Below are positions 45,025-52,590 of a stretch of 64,000 nucleotides of DNA, in pieces. The stretch comes from an uncultured Oscillospiraceae bacterium (GTDB lineage: Bacteria; Bacillota; Clostridia; Oscillospirales; Acutalibacteraceae). Positions within the stretch are counted from its first letter, which is position 1; each line of letters starts with the position of its first letter. The stretch lies in contig CASEMN010000001.1 of NCBI GenBank assembly GCA_949289045.1, forward strand, positions 124,001 through 188,000, written 5' to 3'. Both the position numbers and the translations under genes were made by a program. The notes under the pieces were generated by a model. It saw only the letters and a program-made list of their open reading frames with translations. It had not been told where the DNA came from and did no database searches.

Positions 45025-46000
45025 TTCCAAGCATCTCTACGCGATTTTTGCCTTTCTGCTGTCGGCGGTCGTGGCCTTCTGCGGAGTTCAAATATGGCAG
45101 GAGTATAGCAACCGCCAGAAAGACATCGACGCTTTTACTGAGCTCTCAGAACTTGCAGAGATCAAGGAGCCGAATGAGCCGAAAGAGACAGCGGAGCCGG
45201 ATACAGACGGCGATGCAGATAGTTCGGATACGGATTCGGATACGCAGGAGGAACAGGAAAATCCTGTTCTCACGCCGCTCCACGACATTCCGCTTCTGAT
45301 CAATCAGAACAGCGACTGCATCGGATGGATCACCATCGACAACACCGCCGTGGACTATCCCGTGATGCACACCCCGGAATGGCCGCAGAAGTATCTGCGC
45401 ATGAACTTCTATCAGCAGTACAGCGACTCCGGCGTTCCGTTCCTGGATTACCGCTGCACACTCGACAGCGACAACCTCATCATCTTTGGTCACAACATGC
45501 GCAACGGAACCATGTTCTCGACGCTCAAAGATTATCTGAACGAGGGACGGCTTGCTTCCAATCCGACGATCCTGCTGGAAACGGAGGACGGTGCGCACGA
45601 GTTCACCATCTTTACGGTTGCCTGTGTAGATAAGCTCGATTCATGGTACAGCTTCATCAACGCAGAGTCCGAAGACACTTTCAACGAGGCTGTCCAGAGA
45701 ATCATTCAAAACGCTTATTACACCAATGGGGACGCCCCCGAATACGGCGACCGCCTGCTGACGATGTCCACCTGCTACGGCAGCACCAGGAGCAGCCGTC
45801 TCATCATCATTGCAAAGGAGGAAAAAGCAAATGTTTGGAAAACCGAAAGTGCTGACGCCGGCACAGATGGAGGAAATTCGGACGAAGGACTTCTTCGATA
45901 TGATTTTGCCCGGTTCCGTGAAATTCTTGTCCGACCACTATGTTGTTGGCGACAGTTACCGATCTGTGTGGGTTATCCGAGAATATCCCCCCTCCACTGA
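45005..46000 (+). CDS. srtB: Class B sortase with out-of-frame overlap into virB4
   Basis: A 331-residue membrane-anchored transpeptidase. One N-terminal membrane segment (13-30) and an acidic linker (50-85) precede the class B sortase domain. Catalytic residues are H163 (IIFGHNM), C257 (MSTCYGS) and R265 (SSRLIII). The domain should end near residue 275, but the frame lacks a stop there and runs about 55 residues further into the virB4 gene in another frame. A lost stop or frameshift is possible. The probable substrate is the VPQTG adhesin. The ATG at 45005 has GAGGTGG upstream. Confidence 0.85.
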   Translation: MKKTKLNSKHLYAIFAFLLSAVVAFCGVQIWQEYSNRQKDIDAFTELSELAEIKEPNEPKETAEPDTDGDADSSDTDSDTQEEQENPVLTPLHDIPLLINQNSDCIGWITIDNTAVDYPVMHTPEWPQKYLRMNFYQQYSDSGVPFLDYRCTLDSDNLIIFGHNMRNGTMFSTLKDYLNEGRLASNPTILLETEDGAHEFTIFTVACVDKLDSWYSFINAESEDTFNEAVQRIIQNAYYTNGDAPEYGDRLLTMSTCYGSTRSSRLIIIAKEEKANVWKTESADAGTDGGNSDEGLLRYDFARFREILVRPLCCWRQLPICVGYPRISPLH

Positions 46001-47660
46001 GGAACAGGCCATCCTGTCCCAGCTCGCCGACCGCAGCGGCGTGACGCTTCGTATCTATCACCGCCTGGTTGAAAGCATGGAGCAGAGAAAGATCATTCAG
46101 AACGCCACCCGCCGAAACAAGCTCAAGAGCGGCGGCAGCGACGTCAACGACACCATCGAGGCCGAAGGCAACCTGCAAGACGTGATCGAGCTCCTGGCCA
46201 ACCTTCGAAAAAACAAGGAACCGCTCCTGCATTGCAGCGTGTTCATTGAACTGAAGGCAAGGAGCATGGACGCTCTCAAAGAGCTTCAGAGCGATATTGC
46301 GATGGAGCTGACGAGATCCAAGATCTCCGTCGACAGGCTGACCTTACGGCAGAAAGAAGGATTCCTGTCCGTGCTCCCGACCGGATACAATCAGTTCGGA
46401 GCGCAGTATGAACGAGTCCTTCCCGCATCCAGCGTGGCGAACCTCTATCCGTTCAACTTCTCCGGCAAGACCGATCCGCAGGGGCTGTATATCGGGCGGG
46501 ACAAATACGGAACGAACATCCTCGTGGACTTCGACCGCCGCGCCGAGGACAAGACCACAAGCAACGTCTTGATCCTCGGCAACAGCGGTCAGGGCAAAAG
46601 CTATCTGCTCAAGCTGATTCTGACCAATATCCGAGAATCGGGGAAAGCGATCATCTGCCTGGATCCCGAGTCCGAGTATGAGGAACTCTGCAATGCCCTG
46701 GGCGGCTGCTATATCGACTTTATGAGCGGCGAGTACACGATCAACCCCCTCGAACCGAAAGCATGGACAGACAGCGTCGAGGATATCGACGCTACCACGC
46801 CGGAGGCGTTCAAGAAGGTCACGAGGCTCTCCCAGCACATTGCATTTCTCAAGGACTTCTTCCGCAGCTACAAGGACTTCTCTGATACGCAGATCGACAC
46901 TATTGAGATTCTTCTCTCCAAGCTGTATGCGCGCTTCGGCATTACCGACGCCACCGACTACAGCACGAAGAAGCCCACGGACTTTCCGATCATGGAGGAC
47001 TTCTACAAGCTGTGCGAGGAAGAATTCTACAGCTACGACAAGCAGAGGAAATACCTCTACACGGAGGACACCCTGCAGGACGTATGCCTCGGAATCCATT
47101 CCATGTGCGTCGGCGCTGAGTCCAAGTATTTCAACGGACACACCAACATCACGGACAGCCACTTCCTCGTCTTCGGAGTAAAAGGCTTGATGGATACCAA
47201 CAAGCGGCTCAAGGACGCCATGCTGTTCAATATCCTGTCATTCATGAGCAATCAGCTTCTCGGTCAAGGAAAGACTGCGGCAAGCATTGATGAGCTGTAT
47301 CTGTTCCTTACCAACATGACGGCAATCGAATATATCCGAAACGCAATGAAGCGTGTCCGCAAGAAGGACTCCTCGATCATTCTGGCAAGCCAGAATATCG
47401 AGGATTTTTTGATTCCCTCGATCCGAGAGTTTACAAAGCCCCTGTTCAGCATCCCCACGCATCAGTTCCTGTTCAATGCCGGTCAGATCAACCCCAAGGA
47501 GTATATGGACGCCTTGCAGGTTGAGCCTTCTGAGTTCGAACTCATCAAATATCCCGAAAGAGGTACCTGCCTTTTCAGGTGTGGCAACGAGCGATATCTT
47601 CTGCAGGTCATCGCTCCCGACTATAAGGCCGCCATGTTTGGAAAAGCCGGAGGCCGGTAA
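45831..47660 (+). CDS. virB4: VirB4/TraE-type conjugation ATPase
   Basis: A 609-residue ATPase that powers the type IV secretion channel. Walker A LGNSGQGKS is at residues 249-257. Later conserved segments are ICLDPESEYEEL, SIDELYLFL (Walker B region) and ILASQNIEDF. The ATG at 45831 has AAAGGAGG upstream. A longer start overlapping the sortase core is rejected. The next gene starts at the last base of its stop. Confidence 0.93.
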   Translation: MFGKPKVLTPAQMEEIRTKDFFDMILPGSVKFLSDHYVVGDSYRSVWVIREYPPSTEEQAILSQLADRSGVTLRIYHRLVESMEQRKIIQNATRRNKLKSGGSDVNDTIEAEGNLQDVIELLANLRKNKEPLLHCSVFIELKARSMDALKELQSDIAMELTRSKISVDRLTLRQKEGFLSVLPTGYNQFGAQYERVLPASSVANLYPFNFSGKTDPQGLYIGRDKYGTNILVDFDRRAEDKTTSNVLILGNSGQGKSYLLKLILTNIRESGKAIICLDPESEYEELCNALGGCYIDFMSGEYTINPLEPKAWTDSVEDIDATTPEAFKKVTRLSQHIAFLKDFFRSYKDFSDTQIDTIEILLSKLYARFGITDATDYSTKKPTDFPIMEDFYKLCEEEFYSYDKQRKYLYTEDTLQDVCLGIHSMCVGAESKYFNGHTNITDSHFLVFGVKGLMDTNKRLKDAMLFNILSFMSNQLLGQGKTAASIDELYLFLTNMTAIEYIRNAMKRVRKKDSSIILASQNIEDFLIPSIREFTKPLFSIPTHQFLFNAGQINPKEYMDALQVEPSEFELIKYPERGTCLFRCGNERYLLQVIAPDYKAAMFGKAGGR

Positions 47661-49198
47661 TGAGCGCAACAGTAGCCGCGGCACTCAAGAAGATTGCCGT
47701 CGCCATACTGACCGACAAGAAACTGCGAAAAACCTTCCTTGGGATTGTCCTCGGCATCATCGTTATTATCGTGATGCCCTTTGCGGCAATTATCGCTCTG
47801 TTCAACGGCGGCATCAATATCGATACAAACCGTCTGCAGACACTCGTCGTGCAGAACATGTCAGCAGAAGAACAGGCAAGGCTGCAGAGAGTGGAAGATC
47901 TCATGTATGAGATTGAAGATAAGATGACCGACGCTGGCTTTGATAAGCAGAGAGTAAAGGAGACGCAAGTGCTTTATGTGCTTGCGCTTTCTGACTATTC
48001 AGAGGAAGCGGGATTTGTAGATAAGCTTGTCGGATGCTTCGCAGAAGGGCAATCGGATGCAGAACTCATTGCTGCTGTAAACGTAGCCTTCGGAACAAAT
48101 CTATCTGCAGAAGATTTCACGAAGGTGATGAGTGCGATCCGCGCCGTGTATATCTCTACGGCGGGATATATCGATCCGAGCACCAAGAACAATTTGGATC
48201 TCGTGCAATGGACGAAGAACGCTCACTCCAGAGGATGGGGCTACGTTTGGGGAACCTACGGGCAGGTCTTGACGCGGAGCTTGTATAAGGCGAAAGCCGA
48301 GCAGTATCCCGACGAGGTCGGCGGCTACGCCGATTTCATCGAAGAACACTGGATCGGCGGCCGCACTGCAGACTGCGTCGGCTTTATCAAGGGCTACAGT
48401 TGGTTCAATCCCGAGACAGGCAAGATTGAGTATGGCACAAATGGCATGCCGGATATCGGTGCTGACACCATGTATGCAAATGCCGAGGAAAGCGGAACCA
48501 TCGATACGATCCCGGAAATCCCAGGACTTGCCGTCTGGCACGAAGGTCATATCGGTATCTATATCGGAAACGGACAGGTCATCCATGCCAGCGGAACGAA
48601 AGTCGGTGTGATCCAGACACCTATCGAAAACAGCGGTTGGACGCACTGGCTGAAAATACCGTATATCACCTATTACGACAGTGATGTCACGGAAGCTCCC
48701 AACGAAAATCACATTTGGGATGTCCTCTATGCAAAGATCGGCAACCCCTACGGTGTGGCAGCTCTGATGGGAAATCTCTATGCAGAGAGCGGCCTGCAGT
48801 CCAACAATTTACAAAACACCTACGAGGAATCCCTTGGGTATTCAGATGCGTCCTATACGCAGGCTGTTGACAGCGGCAGCTACACCAACTTCACATCCGA
48901 CAGCGCAGGCTACTGCTTGGCGCAGTGGACAGTCGAGGATCGGAAAACACCACTCCTCGCATTCGCCAATGCAAGAGGCTGTTCCATTGCAGATCTGGAT
49001 ATGCAGTTGGCATTTCTCTGCGACGAGCTGGAAACGAAATTCCCAGGCGTGCTATCTGCGCTGAAGAATGCTAAATCGGTTCGAGAGGCTTCCGATTATG
49101 TGCTGTTCAACTTCGAGGCACCGTTGGATCAAAGCGAAGTCGTGCAAGCGCAGCGTGCTGCCAACGGCAGCGTCTACTACAGTCGGTACGGTCAGTAA
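47660..49198 (+). CDS. Cell-wall hydrolase: NlpC/P60-like plus phage lysozyme domain
   Basis: A 512-residue exported protein. An N-terminal membrane segment (about residues 26-50) precedes a helical region. An NlpC/P60-like peptidase follows (Cys in TADCVGFI, His in WHEGHIGIYIG). The C-terminal domain (NPYGVAALMGNLYAESGL, CLAQWTVEDRKTPLL) resembles the Phage_lysozyme2 family. Such VirB1-like hydrolases open peptidoglycan for the conjugation channel. Unlike usual order, the peptidase precedes the muramidase. The start overlaps virB4 by one base. Confidence 0.82.
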   Translation: MSATVAAALKKIAVAILTDKKLRKTFLGIVLGIIVIIVMPFAAIIALFNGGINIDTNRLQTLVVQNMSAEEQARLQRVEDLMYEIEDKMTDAGFDKQRVKETQVLYVLALSDYSEEAGFVDKLVGCFAEGQSDAELIAAVNVAFGTNLSAEDFTKVMSAIRAVYISTAGYIDPSTKNNLDLVQWTKNAHSRGWGYVWGTYGQVLTRSLYKAKAEQYPDEVGGYADFIEEHWIGGRTADCVGFIKGYSWFNPETGKIEYGTNGMPDIGADTMYANAEESGTIDTIPEIPGLAVWHEGHIGIYIGNGQVIHASGTKVGVIQTPIENSGWTHWLKIPYITYYDSDVTEAPNENHIWDVLYAKIGNPYGVAALMGNLYAESGLQSNNLQNTYEESLGYSDASYTQAVDSGSYTNFTSDSAGYCLAQWTVEDRKTPLLAFANARGCSIADLDMQLAFLCDELETKFPGVLSALKNAKSVREASDYVLFNFEAPLDQSEVVQAQRAANGSVYYSRYGQ

Positions 49199-49244
49199 TC
49201 TGATCGTATCGGCTCCACCTATATCAATACGGAGGTGAAAGCCT

Positions 49245-49781
49245 ATGACACAAGAACGCAAAGACCAGCTCTATGATCAAATGATCGCATGGATCTGTGA
49301 ACACATTCCAAACGATGAAGATCTCTTCCTAACCTTACACGGTCACTTCGGTATGACCAAAGACGAGCTCCATGACCACAGCATCGAGAGCCTCGATAGA
49401 TTCTTCCCCGAGGAATCTGCCCGGACTCGTCTCAAGCAAAAGGTCAACGCCAACTTTGCGGAATACAAGGAACGCTGGCTACGGATGTCGCCCGCTGAAT
49501 TGATTGAACGCTGCGAGGAACTCGAAGCGGTTACCCGGATGGCAAAAGAGCTTCCTTCTGCCGTGTCGGAGGAAGATGCGGAGTATCTGCTTCGCTTCTA
49601 CGATCCGCTGGAGGTGGTCAGCGACGAGTGGATCAGCAGAAACGGTATCGACTCACTCATTGTAGATGACGAGATGAGTCATCTGCTGTGGTCACTGCAA
49701 GACCGTGGCGATGCGGAACAATGCTATGACTTGGAACCGGAGTTCTCCGATGAGGATGAAGCTCCGTCGCTTTCCATATAG
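49245..49781 (+). CDS. DUF3848-like ICE cargo protein
   Basis: A 178-residue protein. The region FAEYKERWLRMSPAELIERCEELEAV followed by EDAEYLLRFYDPLEVVSDEW resembles DUF3848. The N-terminal 60 residues are helical (DQLYDQMIAWICEHI). It ends DEDEAPSLSI, a shared tail with no embedded ribosome binding site. It starts the second cargo block. GGAGGTG precedes the ATG. Confidence 0.6.
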   Translation: MTQERKDQLYDQMIAWICEHIPNDEDLFLTLHGHFGMTKDELHDHSIESLDRFFPEESARTRLKQKVNANFAEYKERWLRMSPAELIERCEELEAVTRMAKELPSAVSEEDAEYLLRFYDPLEVVSDEWISRNGIDSLIVDDEMSHLLWSLQDRGDAEQCYDLEPEFSDEDEAPSLSI

Positions 49782-49794
49782 AAAGGAATTGCCT

Positions 49795-50172
49795 ATGGAC
49801 AAAAACAAGCTGAAAAAGCTCGCTGACTACGCCGTGTGTGAAGGCACGGAGCATACGACAGACGGACGATGGTCTGTTTCCTACGACGAGCTGTACTACC
49901 ACTTCGGTGAGGAAATCACCGACGCCAATGAAAACGGAAAACTGCTCGAAGAAGAATTACGGCAGAGAGAAGAAATCAACGAGCTGATTATGACGGAGGA
50001 CGCTATCGAGATGACCTATCATCTGGAACACTGTCCGAACTGTCAGCAGGGCAGCATCGCCAGAGCTATGAACCTCGTCTCTCTCATGGGCTGTAATATC
50101 TATGATGAACACGATGAAACGCCTGCGGAGGATTTCTCAGATGAAGATCAGCCGCAGGTACTTTCTATGTGA
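49795..50172 (+). CDS. Small acidic ICE protein, unrecognised
   Basis: A 125-residue protein (LKKLADYAVCEGTEHTTDG, HLEHCPNCQQGSIARAMN). A CPNC pair may bind metal. It ends DEDQPQVLSM, a shared tail. The ATG at 49795 has AAAGGA upstream; an earlier in-frame start inside the previous gene is rejected. Confidence 0.55.
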   Translation: MDKNKLKKLADYAVCEGTEHTTDGRWSVSYDELYYHFGEEITDANENGKLLEEELRQREEINELIMTEDAIEMTYHLEHCPNCQQGSIARAMNLVSLMGCNIYDEHDETPAEDFSDEDQPQVLSM

Positions 50173-50183
50173 CGGAGGTGCCT

Positions 50184-50561
50184 ATGCTGATCAATGCGCA
50201 GCTCCGAAGTAAGCAGGAGGAAATCCAGCCTGTGCGCTGTGACGTTGCCTGCATTGTGGAGCTCTCCAATGCGGAGTTCTTCGACTTCCAGTTCAACCAT
50301 CTTGCTGACCACGACTTCATCAAAGAGCATCTGCCGGATCTGAAGACAGACGAGTTCCATGCCATCCCGTGTATGTTGGTGCTCGGCGAGGGCGTCGATG
50401 ACGGCATCCTCGTTGATCCGCAGGGGTACGACTATGCCCGCTACACCGCATATATCCCTATGGCTCGGCAGCTCTTCCAAAACGAGCAGGTTGAGAGCGA
50501 GGATGAAGCAGTCGAGGAAGACGATCTGAAAGAAGAACCCTTCCAAGGGATGACGATGTGA
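50184..50561 (+). CDS. ICE cargo protein, possibly DUF6329
   Basis: A 125-residue protein. PVRCDVACIVELSNAEFFDFQF and LVLGEGVDDGILVDPQGYDYARYTAYIP resemble a small ICE-associated family (possibly DUF6329). The function is unknown. It ends EEPFQGMTM, a shared tail after an acidic stretch. The ATG at 50184 is preceded by GGAGGTG located after the previous stop. Confidence 0.55.
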   Translation: MLINAQLRSKQEEIQPVRCDVACIVELSNAEFFDFQFNHLADHDFIKEHLPDLKTDEFHAIPCMLVLGEGVDDGILVDPQGYDYARYTAYIPMARQLFQNEQVESEDEAVEEDDLKEEPFQGMTM

Positions 50562-50572
50562 GGTGATGACCT

Positions 50573-50839
50573 GTGGCACACGGAAAGATGAAATCAGTGT
50601 ACGGAATCTATAAGAAGCACGGCCGCGATCAGTTCCTGGATGCGGCCGGTTACTATTCCTGCCATGTCCATCCTGAGAGCATTGACAAAACCATTGATGA
50701 AATGGAGTCCCGATGGTACGACGCAACGCACAGGCAGACCGAAGCTGAGAAAATGGTTGAGGACTATAATAACAGCCTCACCGTTCTCAACGACGCCAGC
50801 CTTGCCTATGTCGACACGGGATTCGGAATGAACATGTAA
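50573..50839 (+). CDS. Small helical ICE protein, unrecognised
   Basis: An 88-residue protein, mostly helical (SIDKTIDEMESRWYDATHRQTEAEKMVEDYN). It starts at GTG with GAGGTGATG upstream; ATG 50588 is an alternative. It ends DTGFGMNM, a shared tail, although the next gene's ribosome binding site lies beyond the stop. Confidence 0.55.
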   Translation: MAHGKMKSVYGIYKKHGRDQFLDAAGYYSCHVHPESIDKTIDEMESRWYDATHRQTEAEKMVEDYNNSLTVLNDASLAYVDTGFGMNM

Positions 50840-50852
50840 GGAGATGAATCCT

Positions 50853-51107
50853 ATGAAGAAAATCTCTGTCAGCGTGTCCTACGATGAGGAAAGGCTCTCC
50901 ACGCTCAGACTTTACCTTGAACAGAAAGGAATGCAGGTTGAGGACGAGCTGACCAAATCGCTGGATACGCTCTACGCTAAGAACGTCCCCGCAGGCGTTC
51001 GTGAGTTCTTGAATATGCGCTCCGGCAATGCGGAGCCTCCCGCTCCGAAGGTGCGGAGGCAGAAAGCGGAGCCGAAACCTGCCACGGAGGTGACCGACCA
51101 TGACTGA
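50853..51107 (+). CDS. DUF6103-like small protein
   Basis: An 84-residue protein matching the DUF6103 pattern: SVSYDEERLSTLRLYLEQKGMQVEDELTK, then NVPAGVREFLNMRSG and a Pro/Ala/Lys-rich end. These are probable ribbon-helix-helix-type DNA-binding accessory proteins on ICEs, often near mobilization genes. AAGGAG precedes the ATG at 50853. It ends in the charged TEVTDHD and lacks the shared tail. Confidence 0.7.
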   Translation: MKKISVSVSYDEERLSTLRLYLEQKGMQVEDELTKSLDTLYAKNVPAGVREFLNMRSGNAEPPAPKVRRQKAEPKPATEVTDHD

Positions 51108-51774
51108 CGAAGAAATCGTTTTGTATTTCAACGAACACCGGCTTGCAAAGCTGGAAAGCTATCTGCTGAAGGACGGCAGCAGCGTCGAGCACGAGCTTCA
51201 GAATCTGCTCGACCGTTTCTATGAGCAGACTGTTCCCGAGCATGAGCGCATGGAGGTGGAAGCGCAGATCGAGTTGGAGAAAGAACGTGAAGCTGCTGCG
51301 CGGGAAGCCTCCCGCCGCTTCGCCGTTGTTCATTTCCATGAAGGAGATGACGACTTTTTCTTTACCTCGGAACTGCGCAACAGCTTCTACAGCATCGCAA
51401 ACCTGTACCGCTCTACGCTGAAGGATGAGGTCGGCAAATATACGCTGGACAGTATTGCACAGTCGAACTTCAGCGGGTGTCAGACGATCAACGACATGAC
51501 CTTCTCTGTTCTGTGCAATGCCATGCCGAATGATCCGAGGATCACTGCGCTCGTAGAGTTTGACTTCGACCACAATACCGTGAGCGTCTGCGAGAGCAGC
51601 GACAACGCATGGCAGACATACAACCTCAAGGATGTGTCAACCGCCATGTGGAAAGCAGAGCGCAAGGAAGGTCCGTCCCTGGATGCCAGGCACGAAATCT
51701 TCGCCACCGCTCTCGAGGGTCAAGAGATCACCTTTGATGAGGACGAAGACGAGAGTCCCGACCTGCAGATGTAG
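51100..51774 (+). CDS. RHH-like N-terminus with large acidic C-terminal domain
   Basis: A 224-residue protein. Residues 1-45 (IVLYFNEHRLAKLESYLLKDGSSVEHELQNLLDRFYEQTVP) parallel the preceding DUF6103-like protein, so the two may be diverged duplicates. The rest is an unrecognised globular domain (DMTFSVLCNAMPND, LVEFDFDHNTVSV). It ends DEDESPDLQM, a shared tail followed by 387 bases with no gene, so the tail here is not serving a downstream start. Confidence 0.6.
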   Translation: MTDEEIVLYFNEHRLAKLESYLLKDGSSVEHELQNLLDRFYEQTVPEHERMEVEAQIELEKEREAAAREASRRFAVVHFHEGDDDFFFTSELRNSFYSIANLYRSTLKDEVGKYTLDSIAQSNFSGCQTINDMTFSVLCNAMPNDPRITALVEFDFDHNTVSVCESSDNAWQTYNLKDVSTAMWKAERKEGPSLDARHEIFATALEGQEITFDEDEDESPDLQM

Positions 51775-51792
51775 CCCGCCGTGGGAGCCGTG

Positions 51793-51810
51793 AAGCCCCT
51801 GTGTGGGCTT
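51793..51810 (+). terminator. Weak hairpin after the second cargo block
   Basis: AAGCCC (51793-51798) pairs with GGGCTT (51805-51810), followed by TTCC. The stem is short, so termination may be partial. Confidence 0.4.
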
Positions 51811-51859
51811 TTCCGACGCAGGACGGCCAACAACCCACTGCGAGAACACAAGCCGAATT

Positions 51860-52140
51860 TGAGGCGGTTTCGGGCAGACGTTCAGACGGACGCAGATACC
51901 CATTCGGAGGATTTTCGACAGGGTCGAAAATCAAGCAGGTGAAAGAAGCGGTGCCGTAAAACGGCTTCCGCCTCGGTTCACAGCGGACGGCAACGCCGAC
52001 CGCACAAGGGTTTTTGACGGTTTTGCCCCGCAAAGAATTACGGTGCCGTATTTCACGCTTTGACGCTGGGATGCGGTGCCGTAATTCCCGAAACCGCCGA
52101 CTTTACAAGGATATTTCACGGTGCCGCAACAGGTGCCGCC
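51860..52140 (+). other. Candidate origin of transfer (oriT), repeat-rich noncoding region
   Basis: This gene-free stretch before the MobC-like and relaxase genes is dense in repeats. CGGTGCCGTA occurs at 51949-51958, 52041-52050 and 52074-52083, with a partial copy at 52119-52127. A 27-base imperfect direct repeat (CGCCGAC...ACAAGG...TTT.ACGG) lies at 51994-52020 and 52095-52121, exactly 101 bases apart. A 10-bp hairpin with three-base loop lies at 51910-51932. A 12-bp inverted repeat GGCGGTTTCGGG/CCCGAAACCGCC lies at 51863-51874 and 52087-52098. Position and structure fit an oriT. The nick site cannot be identified. Confidence 0.65.
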
Positions 52141-52161
52141 GCAGGAACAGGAGTGATACCG

Positions 52162-52587
52162 ATGAATGATGAGAAAACACCGAAGGAAAAGGAAGTGAAG
52201 CGAAGATTTCAGTCATGGCTGCGCCCGTCAACGATCAAGCTCATGGATCGTCTATACAAAGATGATAACTGCAAAAGCCGATCTGAATTCATAGAAAAAG
52301 CGGTTCGCTTCTATGCTGGATATCTCTCCACACAGAACGCCAGAGAGTATCTTCCTAACGTGGTGATCTCTACGCTGAAAAGCATTGTCGCAGAGAGTGA
52401 CAACCGGCAGAACAGAATGATGTTCAAGCTCGCCGTGGAGATTGCGATCATGCAGAATCTCGTTGCGCTCCAGCAAGATATTGATCCGCTGTCGCTCGAA
52501 AGGCTGCGAGGCGACTGCGTCAAAGAAGTCAAACGGCTCAACGGTTCTTTTTCTTTCGAGGATGCGCTTGATTGGCAGAAAGACTAA
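52162..52587 (+). CDS. MobC-like ribbon-helix-helix relaxosome protein
   Basis: A 141-residue protein. Residues of about 15-55 (VKRRFQSWLRPSTIKLMDRLYKD, SRSEFIEKAVRFYAGY) form an RHH-like DNA-binding unit. The rest is helical (MFKLAVEIAIMQNLVALQQD). It sits between the repeat region and the relaxase gene, typical for an accessory protein that binds oriT. The ATG at 52162 has CAGGAG upstream. A longer in-frame start would run through the repeats and is rejected. Confidence 0.75.
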   Translation: MNDEKTPKEKEVKRRFQSWLRPSTIKLMDRLYKDDNCKSRSEFIEKAVRFYAGYLSTQNAREYLPNVVISTLKSIVAESDNRQNRMMFKLAVEIAIMQNLVALQQDIDPLSLERLRGDCVKEVKRLNGSFSFEDALDWQKD

Positions 52588-52590
52588 CCG

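Noticed and set aside
52060..52161. N-terminal extension of the MobC-like protein
   Set aside because: The extension translates the direct repeats of the candidate oriT; ATG 52162 has a proper CAGGAG site.
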